This document shows positions 1 to 14,600 of a stretch of 64,000 nucleotides of DNA, piece after piece. Numbering within the stretch: the stretch's first letter is position 1; each line of letters opens with the position of its first letter. Both the position numbers and the translations under genes were made by a program. Source of the DNA: Ceratodon purpureus. Lineage: Eukaryota; Streptophyta; Bryopsida; Pseudoditrichales; Ditrichaceae. Location of the stretch: assembly GCA_014871385.1 (NCBI GenBank), contig CM026423.1, positions 10,471,952-10,535,951 on the forward strand, given 5' to 3'. The notes under the pieces are model-generated. The model did not search any database and was not told where the DNA came from. It was given only the letters and a program-made list of their open reading frames with translations.

Positions 1-3000
1 TTTCTACGTTTGTGGGAAGGACGACCACTATATAGTGTGGGTGGCCAATCAATGACAGTCAAAGCATAGGTCTATTAATGTCATATTATAATTTTTGTGG
101 ACTATGGAATATTCATGCAAACATGTGTGGTAGGTGTGGGCTTGGAGTCTTGGATTTTTATGAATTTTGGGATTTATATATGTGGAAATGGGATCCATGA
201 TGTAGGGGATAGCGTCACCATGAGTGCTAGTTCGTCTGTACTAATGCCAAATTGTAGACTGTAGTGTGAAGAGGTGTTGTGTTTGCGGAGGCATTGGAGG
301 TAAGATATGATTGAGATGACTGTAGTTTGTGGACAGTATATGATTATGTGATTGTCAATACAGTTGGTTTGCTGGTCTGAAAGAAGGCTGAGAGCAATGG
401 GTGCAGTGCCAAGCACATGGTGTGGGACTAGTGATTTGACGTCATTGAATATGCTGTTGTCCGATTAGGGTGTGTCACGAATGAGAAGATATTTGATTAC
501 CCATTATATGTGGCTGGAAGAAGGGCCATCACAATGGTGTTGGAAGGAGAAAGCCAGAGTGGTACTGTGGCCAGCGCAATAGGAAGATAGTTACAAGAAA
601 TGGATAGTTGTTGTGATTGGCATGCAATGGAATTGAGGGAGGACGTTTTTTTGGAAGGTCTCACATTCCCATGGAATTTTCTTTCTTGGCATATGTAGCC
701 ACCCAAGTGGGTAATGCAGACCAACTAACTTCCTGTAACCATGTCTAATTAGTGCAGGTTGGGTCACAATCTTTCAAAAGTTTAGTGCTAGCCAATTTAT
801 TTTTGAATTCTTGCCCAATTCTTATCTTTTTATTAAAGTCACTTGATTGTCACAACTCATTAGCTTGGATCTGAAATTTAGAAAACTGATTCAAAACAGT
901 GTTTGCAACTTCGGGCCACAACTAATCTCTTTAGACATATGTGGCTATCCTTAAATATATGCACATGTTTTCCTGCAATCAATTGGTGTGGCTTCAGTGT
1001 TGTACAGCAATGTTAAACATTCTTGCAAACAGTGTTTTGGAGTTTGGATGACCCAGTATTTCTTGGTTACAGAGCTTCTTTACAGTACACAAACGTACTG
1101 CACCTGTGCACATGGGGTCTCAAGGCCGACTCTCATGTTCTTTCTTGAACAAGTCCCTGTTGGCAGCTTTGATCAGTGACTCTTCCAAAACCAAATTCTG
1201 CCTATCATTCTATTACCAGTATAGAATTCTCAAAGATTGATTCAAATCATTGAGTATTCTATCCTCATTTCAAACTGTTTTCATTCATACTCCGACATGT
1301 AAGGTCGACTGTCCTAAAACCACTAACTCAAGGATTCTGAGCTTTTTTTTCAAGGTTATTTTGGGGTATATTCTTCCCATATAAGAAAGTTGTTTTCAAA
1401 CGGAATGCAATTTTTTTTGGAATTTTCTTCCCAATACTGAAATAGATACAAATTTCTAAAGGCAAAAGTACTTCGTGAACCAAACATGATCTATAGGTTT
1501 TTCCATTGTCACACCATGTGGTACTAATTTCACTCATGATGATACTCAAAACCACCAGCTTTTTCTTTGCAATGATTGGTCAATTTGAATTGTGAAATTG
1601 GTGGTTTTGGGTGTCAACTATGGTGGCCAAAGAAAGGTCTACATGTCAGAAATGGGGAAGGAAGGTCATTTTGGAGCCTTAGAATGCTTTAATCATTATC
1701 GCTAATTGGAATCACAAAATCAATCTCAAGACTTTCACATGATGGAATAAAGGTCTCCTTAACCCTAGTCGTCCTTGACCATTTCTCACCAAAAACCCTC
1801 AAAAAGATGCCATTTATGAAGGAAGAGTGAACAAACTAAAACTATAGCTTTCTTTGCAATTCTAATTGTAGGATCCAATTTGAGAATTTTAGAAGATCAT
1901 CCGCAAAAAGTTTCAATAAATTTGATCGCATGGATTAGAAAATTATAGACTTCGAAGTAAGAAACTATATATTTTTTAGTCCTTTCCAAACAAGATCAAC
2001 GCACTTTCTCTTTGTATAAATATTTTGCACTATTCTAGTTGGAGGTTTTGTACTAATATGATAAACATGATGTTAGTTACTTGTGCACCTAATTTTAGAT
2101 TTAACAAAAATGTGTAACATTGTCAAAAAAATTGTATAAGCAACATGGGTTCATTTCATTACTACCACTCATTCTATTTTTTGATAAACTGTTTTTTATA
2201 GAATACAAATCCATGCAATCAAAAAAAAATTATTTCTATTCTTGAAGTAAAAAAATTATTGTTAAAAAATAAATAAATTATTAAAAAAACAAAAACAAAA
2301 ACAAAAACAATTTTCAACTTGACCAAAAAAAATGAGAAAACTTTGGCTCCTTCAACTTCTTACATTTACAAAAAAAGTTCATAAACTCACATCCAAAATT
2401 GACATCGTAAGAACCTCCCAAAAGACATCGTAAGAAGCTCCCAAAATTTCATACAAAATAAGGAATAAGGTTGTTATCAAAAATACAATCAACTGATCTT
2501 TTGTGATTTGAGAAAAATCAATTAAAATAGTTTCCAATGACTTGAAGTATCCAAATATCATTAAAGATAATATAGTAATTTTATTCTTCTATCCTAAGAA
2601 TTTTTCAATTCTTTTTGTTTTCTTAGGTTTGAATTTTTGATAAAGGAACCACTCTATTGTGGTATGTTGATGGGCTGAAATCATATTCAAAAACCCTTCA
2701 TATGAGGGATCTAATTTATTTGCATTCATCATCTAGATCCTAACAATGTATATTGTTTTTGATTCCAATAGGCGTTCAACAATTATTTAACTCCAATTCA
2801 TATTGATGAAATCTTTAAAGTACGTAATAACTATATTAAGGATAAAGAAATATTCTTGAACTAGTTTAGGGTAAGAATCCTCAAAGTAGAAGAAACAAGT
2901 ATCTTTTCATTTCTGAGAGAAAATAATAAAAATATGATGTTAAATTAGTTCATGGAAAATCTATATTTAGAATTCAAAAATTAATGAAACTTTCATTGAT

Positions 3001-3144
3001 TGAATAGATGATGCTTCCAATGTAGATGATTTTAGCAGCTGTGTATTGACATCCAATACTTGTACAATTTCAATTCATTTTTCTAGCCTAGAGGTCATTT
3101 ACTTGCAAGATATACAAGGTTTTTTTAGCAATGCAACCATTTAT
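1..3144. other. AT-rich intergenic DNA
   Basis: No gene can be supported here. Short open frames on the minus strand at 174-416 and 497-724 lack ATG starts and recognisable motifs. A short A-rich microsatellite of AAAAAC-type units lies at about 2284-2309. The stretch becomes strongly AT-rich after about 1.9 kb. Confidence 0.6.
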
Positions 3145-4136
3145 ACGCTAAAAGACAACTGTCCACATTTGGGCTTTTTGAAAGTTTGGGCAAGTACCTA
3201 TGATGTTAATTTTTAGATAATTTTTTTTGAAACATTTTGTAAATGTTGCAGTAACAAGAACTTTGAGAAAATCTAATAATTTTTTCAATTAGACGTATAA
3301 AATGATAGTTACAGTATCCAAAGTGGAATTTATGTATTTGTTGGGCAAATTGGGCAGCCATGCTAAATACATTTGTTACCTTTGAGATTTTTCCTATACA
3401 TACTTAATATTATCATCTTTGGGATTTCCAAAAAAAAAAGTCTTTTAGTACAAAATGTTCATTCCACAAAAAATCAAAGTTTCTCACCATTTTAGGCAAT
3501 TTACCAAAATGACTTCTTCTTTCCTACATAAAAGTTAGAAAATTTGTTTTTTTTAGATTTTTCCTTTTTCCAATAAATAAATGAACATTAATCTTTATTT
3601 TACTATTTGGTTTGGAACTTCATGAAATAATGGAATTTCTAGGAAAGAAATACAAATTAGCATTCTTGTGTATTCAACTTAATAAAAATATTGATTTCAA
3701 CATGCTACACATGTCTTGTGTATATGATTCTTTTTTATACAATTAGCTAAACTAGTTGTTTTTGTAATGCACCAAAACCTCCAAAATCCATAATGCAAAT
3801 AACCTAAGAAAAAAAAGTTGGAGTGTGTCAACCTAGTTATAAATCGTGTCAAAAAAGTTTGTTTTCAAATCTCAATTGCTATAATCTTCTAATCTCTACG
3901 GTCAACTATGATGAAAGTTTTTGAATTATCTACTACAATAATTTAGTTGAAGATCTTAGGGTTTGAATTGAAAAATAATGAATTTTTAGTCATTCATGCT
4001 TTGTTACAGTAATCTAATTGAAGATCTTACGGTTTGAATTGAAAAATAATGATTTTTTAGTCATTCATGCTTTGTACCTTAGAAATGGTAGTTTTGCAAC
4101 GTATTTTGGTGAAACATAGTCAAGGAACTTTAGGAT
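3145..4136 (+). mobile_element. TIR element copy G (TTAA family), degenerate
   Basis: About 990 bp. The left end reads CGCTAAAAGACAAC and the right end CTTTAGGAT followed by TTAA. It shares an internal segment, including the core AAGATCTTACGGTT, with the copy at 44596-45504, which lies in the opposite orientation. It has no coding capacity. It carries an internal 71-bp tandem duplication. The ends are more eroded than in the other copies, so its borders are approximate. Confidence 0.5.
3934..4077. repeat. 71-bp direct tandem duplication
   Basis: Two copies of a 71-bp unit lie side by side; the motif AGATCTTA occurs at 3951 and AGATCTTAC again at 4022. The only differences seen are a few substitutions. 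The duplication lies inside TIR element copy G and is absent from the related copy at 44.6 kb. Confidence 0.7.
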
Positions 4137-5156
4137 TTAACGATGGGATAAGGATATTACATGAATATTGAAGATCAAGTATTTGATAAATTGCACAAGA
4201 GAAAGAACTTTGGTCCTTTTGAGGAATTAGCATTAGAAAAGGATGACATGTTGCTAGTGGTATTTATATTATAATACTAATTTCCATCTATATATTGTAA
4301 GTCAAAGTTTAGTATCTAATTGGATGGAAAATAATACTAAAATAATGTCACAAATATCAATCTTAAAAATTACCATAACAAATATAAAGTTGCTTCATAC
4401 AATAAAATTCATCAGAAATTTATTGATTGAATATTTATGATGACATGACAATGTTTACAATAAAGATGTAAGCATACAACATTAAGCCTTTTATTGAGCA
4501 TTGCATGCAACTATCTAGTGTTAATACCATCTATGCTTATTATAACCAATATATAAAAGCCATATAGACTTTTAGAGTTTCTAAAAACATGTCTTTAAAT
4601 TCTTTCATGTCGTTTTGATCAATAATGCTTCTTTAATATTCTATGATTATAATTTGGCCAAAATGTATTCTTGTCACCATTGGATTTTGGTGTACATTTG
4701 ATAAGTGTCACAAATTTTGTAAGATTTCTCTAGAGAAGAACATTCAAAATATGAGCAAAGATGTTGGTATTCATTTGTTGGTTGATATGCTCATAATGTT
4801 TATGCTTCAAAGTGATTGAGAAGGATGGATCGCTGTATCCTTATAATTGTGAGTATCTTCTTTGAGTGATTGGTTTAGTAAGCTCAAATTATAATTATCT
4901 AATTGCTTTTTAGAATTACAAACATTAATATAAATGTGTGAATTTTTGCACAAATATAATGCATGCTTCATGCACTTGGCAAAATCATTTGATCCGGAAA
5001 GAACCAACATAATATTTAACTTTTCTAACTACCCCTCAATATTTTAATAATAATTGGTATAGAAAAATGAATTTAGTTGTAAATGAAGCTATAATGTGAT
5101 TTATCAATGTTGACTGAAGTAAATAGACTCTTAAAAGTACTATTATTTGTAGATAA
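4137..5156. other. AT-rich intergenic DNA
   Basis: Nothing recognisable. The open frame at 4807-5010 (minus) has no motif and unremarkable composition. Confidence 0.6.
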
Positions 5157-5954
5157 CCCCTAAAAGACAATTTGGCAAAGTGGGGCTTTTTTGGAATTTG
5201 GGCATGTACTTACGAATGCAATTTAAACTCATATTTTATGAAAATTTTAAATAAACTAGGCCTTGGTGAGAGCTTCATGTCCGTATTTTCTATTCTAAAT
5301 TTTGATGTTGGAGTGAAAAGTTATACACCTCTGAACCTCAGAAGCTCCTCCAAGGACATGTTTGCAAAGTAAGTTAGCCAATGAGAATGACAGTAAGTGC
5401 AGCAAATTCTACCACAAACTGTCCAAAACTGCCCAAAATTACCAAAATCTATCCAAAGACGAAACTTTGAAATTCCACCAAAAATTGAGATTTTGATATT
5501 TTTAAAAATAAACATTTCTATGTATAGAGAAGGCAGTAGAGCATGTTCCCACAGTTTGGATTTTCAATCCAATTTTTTTTCATATGTTATTTTTATTGTC
5601 AAAAAATGGCCTTTGTTTGTGAATTTCAGTATAATCCCTTGCGGAAAATGATTTTTTTGGCAACCTTCCACAACTTTTTTGAATATGAAAAAATGGTTTT
5701 TTAGGACTTCAAAACTTTGTTGTCCTCTTTTTGCGCAGGGAAAGAAAACTTGTTTTTCAACTTTGAACGTTACGATCTTGCAATTGGTCAAGAATAAGTG
5801 TATGAGATGTCATGGACATGTAGACATAAAATTTAGTTACAAGATATTACGGTTATATGTATCAATTAAGACCCCAAGTTTGCAAAATCCACCTTGCTTT
5901 AAAGAGGGGCAGTTTTGAGGCAATTTTGATGAAAAATACCCTTAGAACTAGGGG
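5157..5954 (+). mobile_element. TIR element copy A (TTAA family)
   Basis: 798 bp, beginning CCCCTAAAAGACAATT and ending CTAGGGG, followed by TTAA. It is closely similar over about 600 bp to the copy at 21581-22431, including the internal CCAAAAATTGAGATTTT motif. The several short ORFs inside are shared by chance with the repeat and look non-coding. It is non-autonomous. Confidence 0.65.
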
Positions 5955-7380
<1,426 letters not shown>

Positions 7381-7384
7381 TGGA

Positions 7385-8085
7385 GTGCAAGAAATGCAGG
7401 TGCATAGCATAACATTGTCCCTATTGTTCTACAATGATGTAGTGGTGTTGATTTTTCTCTCCATAGTTTTCAATTGTGTATTACTAATGTTTAGCAACTC
7501 AGAGTTACCTTGGCAATAAACCTCACCTTTCTTTTAATGACAAGGGGCCCAAACAGACATCCATTGGTATGAGTAAAAAAAACTCTATAATTTTATTATT
7601 GATGCAAAGAAAATTAAATTTTAAATATTAATTTAAAAAGAATTAAAATGTATAATTTTTACTATTTAGGTCTACCTGGACAAATTTGAGATCTTTGATT
7701 TCCATGTAATTTTTAAAATTATTAAAAAATATTTGCAGGTCGCACTAAAACCAAAATTTGGAAGTAGAGGAGGAGGCTAAAGGAGGGTCCTCCCCGTGAT
7801 TTAGTGGTTCTGATATTTAGAAATTGAATACATAACTTAGTGGTGGATATTGGAGTGGAAGAAATGCTTCCACATAGTTGAACATTGTCTTTATCCTTAT
7901 GTGGTGATGCAATGATGTTGAGTTTTTTCCACCGTAGTTTCCAGTTGTATATCACTAATATTTAATAGCTTCGAAGTACTCTCGCAACAAACCTTGTCCT
8001 CAATTAAATGACAAAAGGGCCCAAAGCCGACACACATTGGTAGAGACAAAAAGGCCCCAATAATTTCATTATTAATGAAAAAAAA
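7385..8085. repeat. diverged direct duplication, offset about 470 bp
   Basis: The stretch around 7390-7610 recurs diverged at about 7860-8085. Shared landmarks are GTGCAAGAAATGC/GTGGAAGAAATGC, AACATTGTC, ATCACTAAT-like motifs, GGGCCCAAA and CATTGGTA followed by AATTTTATTATT. Neither unit has a convincing ORF. The second unit ends about 600 bp upstream of the starch synthase start codon. Its nature is unknown. Confidence 0.6.
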
Positions 8086-8684
8086 AAACAAACAAATTAA
8101 AAAAAAAAAACATAAATCATCTAAAATCGATTTGGCACCTTAGAGTAATTAGGGGTCCTTGATTCCAAAAAAACTAATAACTACAAAATGGCCCCTAAAA
8201 TCAAACGGAGGGAGGGGAGGAGGGAGGAGGGGGGCCCACCCATCATGGAAGGCTCCGCCATTGAAGGATGATTGCAAAGGGTCACAGGGCAAAGTACGGT
8301 GCCATGACATGTGTATTGTGTTTGCGTTGAGAAGGTGGACAGCACTTGCACTTGCACTTGATGCGGGTGCGCTCTGCTCCTTAGGTTTCTCGCCCTTGGG
8401 CCTTCACTTGCCCATACTCCACACTCTCAGCCCATGCTCACTTACGAGAGGATGTGCGGACCGTAATTCATCGCAACTCAGCTGGAATCTGCAATTCGGT
8501 GCAAGGAACCGAGGAAGGGATTTTGCTTTTTGGAGCTTCTGTGGATTTCAATCGAGATGTGTAGGGTTTGATTAGATTGCAATTGCAATTGCGGCATTGT
8601 GGAGGAACTCGTTCATGATCCGGAGCATTGGTGTGCGGAGGCACTGGGAGCTGTGAGGTGAAGGTAGAAGGGAGGGAGTGAGCA
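8086..8684 (+). promoter_or_regulatory. upstream region of the starch synthase gene
   Basis: Base composition switches here from AT-rich spacer to GC-richer DNA with a purine-rich GGAGG stretch (about 8205-8235). This is consistent with promoter and 5' UTR sequence. An open frame at 8159-8575 has no ATG at its upstream end and no motif; I treat it as untranslated leader. No clear TATA box was identified. Confidence 0.4.
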
Positions 8685-11600
8685 ATGCCGACTGGAGCGG
8701 CGGCGAGTTCACGGATGCTGTTCAACGTAGGGAGTACCACTGCCTGCGTCCGTGTGTTTCCACCTGCTTATATTAGTTTTGGCCAGGTGAAATATGGCTG
8801 CAGAGTTGCGTTTCAGGAGGCTGCCAAGGTTAGCGAGCTTGGAAATGGCGGATTCTGCTTCATGCCCCTTTCTCCGTCGTGTAGGATTCGGGGTCGCAAC
8901 AACAGGTTCGAGAACTGCAACTCTGAAATTACTCGAGTCCTTGATTACTTTGTTTTTGGCTCTGTTGATGAGGATTGTGAGAATGTTCCTACTACGAAGG
9001 TCTCCCCGGGCAAGGTCTTCTTGCATTTGTACTGCTACTGCTTTTGAAGTCTGGTAATCAATTTGTGTATTGTGGACAATATTTTTTTTAGCGCTGGAGC
9101 TTTTAGTTCTTGCAGTAAGTGGAATTCAGCACGCTAGTGTTGGATTTAGTGCTTTTCAAATGGACTCGTAAATTGATTACTTCCGAGATGTTTAGCATTC
9201 CTAAGCCTAGACGTAATGATCTGCGTGTCAGTGCTATAGGTTTTGTTCTTGTGTTTATTGAAGTCTGTTGCACCACATAACTGCAATCAATTTTGCACAC
9301 TAGCAACGTTTCATGACAATGCAGTGGTCAGAGTAATTGCTCATGATACAGAGCAATGCAGTGTGCCTAGTAAGTTCTATGTTTAAGTGGAAAGCAAAGA
9401 AAACAATACCGCTTGTGGATATTATAGGTGTGATATGACCATTTACAGATTATTTCCAGTTATCGATTCTTCGTGTTAAGTGTCGATTTTGCTTATATCA
9501 TCACCGATTTCTCCTGAATTGATGGTTCCTACCTTTTCCATGTACCTGTTTAGAGCAATGATTCTTACAACTAGCTAGTCGATATTCGACTTCTTGCTTG
9601 ATCGCTTTACTTACGAATCACGCGAATAAGGGAAGTGGTTGTTTAAGCAATTTAAGAATCCTTTTAGCTCTAGCATTTCTTTTGAGTTGCAGCTGTGTCC
9701 TGGTCTAAGTCAGGTCTAAATCTCGCTATTCAACTTCTGGTATGGGACAAAATAGTTGTTAATTTGATTATTGCTGTGGTATTGCCTTTGTTGTAGTGCT
9801 AATCATAAAAGAAGTCAAGCTAGACGAGTGAGAGATCGTCCACTCTCTGAGACAAATAATCGTACTGGAGAAGACGACAAGGATAATCAAACAACAGTGC
9901 GCGATGCTCAAATATTGGTCACAGCACCAGAAGAACGACTTTCAGTAGGTGATGGAAGTGGGCTTCGTTCGCAAGGAAGTTCTACCGAAACAGATGCTTC
10001 GATATCAGAGGTCCAGGGGATAGATGAAAATGGGGCTTCAAGCGGAGTCCCAGCGGAGGTAATATGTGAGACACTGTCCGTCATGGTCTTAGCACAATTT
10101 CGGAATGTCTTTAGTGAATGTCGACATCTGCAGCGCAATCTTGATTATGATATTTTTACTGTCTGGCTATACAGGTAGTGATGGTGATCTTAGAGAGCAA
10201 TAGCTGTCTTTTAGGAGTTTGTTTATGCATACAGCATGGAAAGCATAATAGCTTGACATTCCTACCAGCGTACTGTCATAGCAGGACGCACAACTCCTTC
10301 CACTCCACCTATTTGACTTGATTGTGATAAGATTTGACATCTTGCCACTGACTCTCTTTGAAGATATTAGCATTGTTGCTCAAGAAAGTTATGTTGGAAG
10401 TAGGAACCGTAGAATATATCAGAGATTTTTTTTCATAGATGACATAGAATCATGCTGATGAAGTTGTCTCTAATAAGAGGCAATTGTCAGTTTCAGTCCA
10501 TTTGTTGCGTTTAGAGTAATTTAGATTATTTGAACGATTTCCTGTAGCTCTTGGTGTTCAAAATCATGAAATTATCTTGTTTCTGACTATTTCAGTGTCT
10601 GCGACAATTGCGGGCTCTGTCATTGCGATGGAGGTATACGGAGCTGATCCCATGTCTATGAAATTGAGGTGCAGAGATTGGCAGCCTCAAATGGTTACGG
10701 GGAGAGTTCAGGCGTGAATGATCTCATGCTTTTAGTAAAAGAGGCAGAAAAAAGTAAGTAGCCTTTTCCTACTCTGTGATTTATGGCATTAGGTGATTAA
10801 ACACATATACTGCTCGTTCAGTATTAGCCTCATTTTACATGACAATCTTCAGAGAATTTTAATGCATTGCTGTGATGATCAGATATCAGGACGCTTAACC
10901 AGCTGCGTGGACGTGCTGTCGATGAACTACAATCAGCACGCGATGCGAAGGAAGATCTTCTGTCTCAAGTCGAGATTTTAAAGGTCTGAATTATTAGGGG
11001 TTAGAGTAATCTGGATTGGTGTCCAGTACAGTATTCTGTGGTTTTATTGTAACTTGTGAAGTAAGCGATAGACTTTTTGACTTGTTATATTATGTCCTTC
11101 AAATTGTTTGGCAGGCACGTCTTGCACAATCAGAAGCTAAACTAGAATCCACTGCTCGAGCAAGAGAGAAGGCCCAGCTGTTGGAAGAGGAGGTTGATTT
11201 ATTGAAGTCAAGACTTGCTCAGACAGAAGCAGACAGCAAAGCGTTTACAAAGCTGAAAGAAGAAAACAAGGCCTTGCAGGAAAGTCTGAATTCTCTTCAG
11301 CAATCTGGCGGTAAGGGTATATTAGAAACGAAGTACCAAAACTCACTAGATGAAGTTAATTCTCTAAGGGTACACCTTGCAGATGCTCAGGCAGAGATAG
11401 CAAAGTTTTCCAAGGGACCTGGAAGGGAGAGAGCAGGGCTTCAAGAGTACATTGCCGGATTGGAAAACAAAATAGCTGACATGGAAAGACAATTAGCTGA
11501 AGCCAATATTAACAGTGCAGAGCTTGATAGTCTTAAAGTTGAAGGTATGTCCTTACATGAGGAAGCAGCTGCTCTGCGAATCAAATTGGCTGGTCGCTCA

Positions 11601-14600
11601 GACAACACTTTACTTTCTTTAGCGGGAGGAGATACTGACGATCAATCCCTACATCGTCAAGTAAGACCCAAAATTTCGGCTATTCTATCTAGACTTTTTA
11701 GTGATGCCACTCTTTTGATCTGGTAATATGGTATGTAACTTGTATGAGCCTTCTAGTCTAGACTGAAGTTCTAATTTGACATGAATTATTTACATATTAT
11801 TTAAGTAGTAGGGTCCCCAAAACCAACACTAGGTGCACTCTTGACCAAAATGATACTAAAATCTGCGACAGTGGAAGATGTTAGATCAGATAGCAGAAGT
11901 GGACATACGTACATATGTATACCTTCTTCATCCTTGTGTTAGTTTACTTTCTCATACTTATCATATTCAACCGTATTCGATCATCGTTCAATGAAACCTG
12001 CAGTGTTCAATATTATTTATTTTGTGTCGTCTTGTGAAGGTGGAAACGCTCCAATCCATGCTGGCTCGAGCCATGGCTGAAAAAGACGCTCTTACAAGAG
12101 TGCATAGTGAGAATGTTCAGCTGCGTGAACAAGTGGAGCTTTTGGAAGAGCGTATACGGGAATCAGATGCTGAAATTCATGCTCAATTACAAATCTACAC
12201 AGCAGAAGTGGAAGCATTTCAGGCTTCTTTGGACGACCTAAAGTCCGGAAATGAGGTTAATGTGGTGCAAGTTCCTGTTGGTGAAATGCCATGGGACTTT
12301 TGGAGCGGGCTGCTGCTGCGCATCGATGCATTAATGCTGGGCGACTTGCTAAACCAGGTCGGAACACCCTCAGTCAAACACTTGAGACAGAAGTTTCTTT
12401 TCAATTGCTTCTAATATATCATTTTCTTTCCAAGTGGTAAGACCATTCCTTCAACTGTAGCTGAGAGGAAGCGGCTGATCTTTCGAAGTGAAACTTGGAT
12501 GTTTCGCTATATATCATTAGCTAAGGCATGGTAGTGAAATACACGGTGATTGAAGGCGTTCTGCATAAGTCCTTGTAGATCACATATCTTTAGCAGGGAT
12601 TCAAAGAAATCATTGCTATCCGAGCCGTTTTAACAAGTTATTACAGTCGCCTTTTAGTGCTTGCTGCTCAATAAGATGTATTCTTTTGACTTACCTGAGT
12701 CGTGTATGGCTTAAAATTTATCCTATTTATCATTTGGGCAGATTTTGTGGTGCAGGAAGATGCTAAGGAGCTGCAGTTGATGGCTTGGCAAAGAGATAAA
12801 CGTTTGCGTGATGTTTATGTCAATCATGAAGACGAGAATGATGAGGGCTTGGCGGGTAAATTTATGGATCTCATACAGCCCAAGAGAAGGTGATGAATCT
12901 AGCCTTATACATGTATAATTGGTGCTTGAGATAGTCATTCTTATATGTATTATTATTGGCGGTTTTCAATCATTCTCGTTTTCGCGCCTTGTCCTGCAGC
13001 AAGAGGCTTGCTTTCTATCAGCGTTTAGATATGTGGAAAGTTTAAAAAGTGGTCAAGCAGTTCCTCATCAAAAAGATCAAAGAACTGAGGGCTTGTTTCT
13101 TTTTGAGAAATTTGCACTTTCATATGAACACATTTATTGATTGCTTGTGTTTAATTTTCTGTGTAAATCCATTGTAGGATGCTCTTTTGGGTTTCAATAT
13201 CAGATCAACTGGATGTACGAAGTTTTGACTCGATTGGTCTTACAACTTTGGGCTTCAAACAGCGTAGTGCTGTGATTATTGCATCTTATTAATTTTGATT
13301 ATTTTACTTAACAACAGTCATTATCTGTGTCATTTCTCAGACCAGGAATATATGTTATACACATTGCTGCTGAAATGGCACCTGTTGCAAAGGTACATTT
13401 ATCTCTCAAATTGGGTGTTCATTAAAATAATTTCAACCTTCATGACTTTCAAATCGCTGTGATTAGTAGAACCCTCAGCCTATAGGAACTTCGTGTATTG
13501 TAAGTTTACAGAGGTTAACCCTCTTTGTGAGAAAATCTTCTTTGGACCGATGTGCAGTATTTAAGAAATACAAGAAGGTAACATTATGATGTTTTATAGA
13601 ATATGTCTTGATCCTTAGCTTCAGGATTGAAATTCTGATGAGACGGGCATTGAAATGTATTGTTTATTTTAACTCATTTCAAAATCATTATTATACCTAA
13701 TATGTATTCCTAAATTTATAACTTGGTCTCTAGATAATATGAGTTCGAAGATAAATATTACCATGGCATTTAAAAACATTTTTCTCGGTAGAATTTCTGA
13801 TGCAATTTTTTTTCTGAAACCAAGTGAGGTTGAGACATTTCGTTAAGTGCTCTTCAAATTAGGGAACTCTAGTTTTGCAAGCATAGAAAGGGAAACGGAA
13901 AACCTATCATTGACGTCGGTTCAAACTGTATTTTGGGTACATTAGGCAACATCATCAGTTTATACCAAAAAGTAGAAATCTCAGAAAGAAGATTTTATTA
14001 AGATTTAGTAAGGTTCTACTGAACTTTAATAACTTATAAACGCACTTGGTATGCACTGGGTGTTATTTTTCTTATGAGGCTTAGCTGGTAGAGGAATATA
14101 CTGCATGGAGTGAGACTGATGGCAAATGCTGCTGTGAAGGTTGGCGGTTTGGGGGATGTATTAACTGGGTTAAGTCGATCCTTACAAAGAAAGGGGCATC
14201 TTGTGGAGGCAATTCTTCCAAAATATGATTGCATGGATTATTCACGCATCGTCAATCTCAAGGCTCGTACCTAACCCGTTGACCTGCTAGATGTTTGAAT
14301 GTTAGAAGTTAATGCCTTTTGGTTAATTTGTTACCTTGGCTGGCTGTTCTGCTCATTCCCTGCTGCTTGATAGCTTCAGTCACGTTCGTCTTCTTCTCTC
14401 GATTATTATTGTACCCTTTACTCTTGGATGAGTTCTACTTAAATATAACTCAGATGTTATAGGAGTGGCTTATGATTTGGTTCTACGTGCAGGAGTTGGA
14501 CTTGGAGCTTCATTCAACTTTTGATGGGCAAATACACAAGAACAAGGTGTGGTGTGGCATTGTGGAAGGTGAGTAGCTATTTTGCACATGGAGGATTTGC

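Noticed and set aside
8159-8575. 138-codon ORF upstream of SS4
   Set aside because: Starts with a non-ATG codon, lies in the leader or promoter, and has no motif or splice continuation.
8794-9057. Alternative SS4 first exon in the second frame (ATG at 8794, donor 9053)
   Set aside because: Phase would also fit, but the predicted peptide is not transit-like. The 8685 start with donor CAG/GTTCGA gives a better leader and joins cleanly to exon 2.
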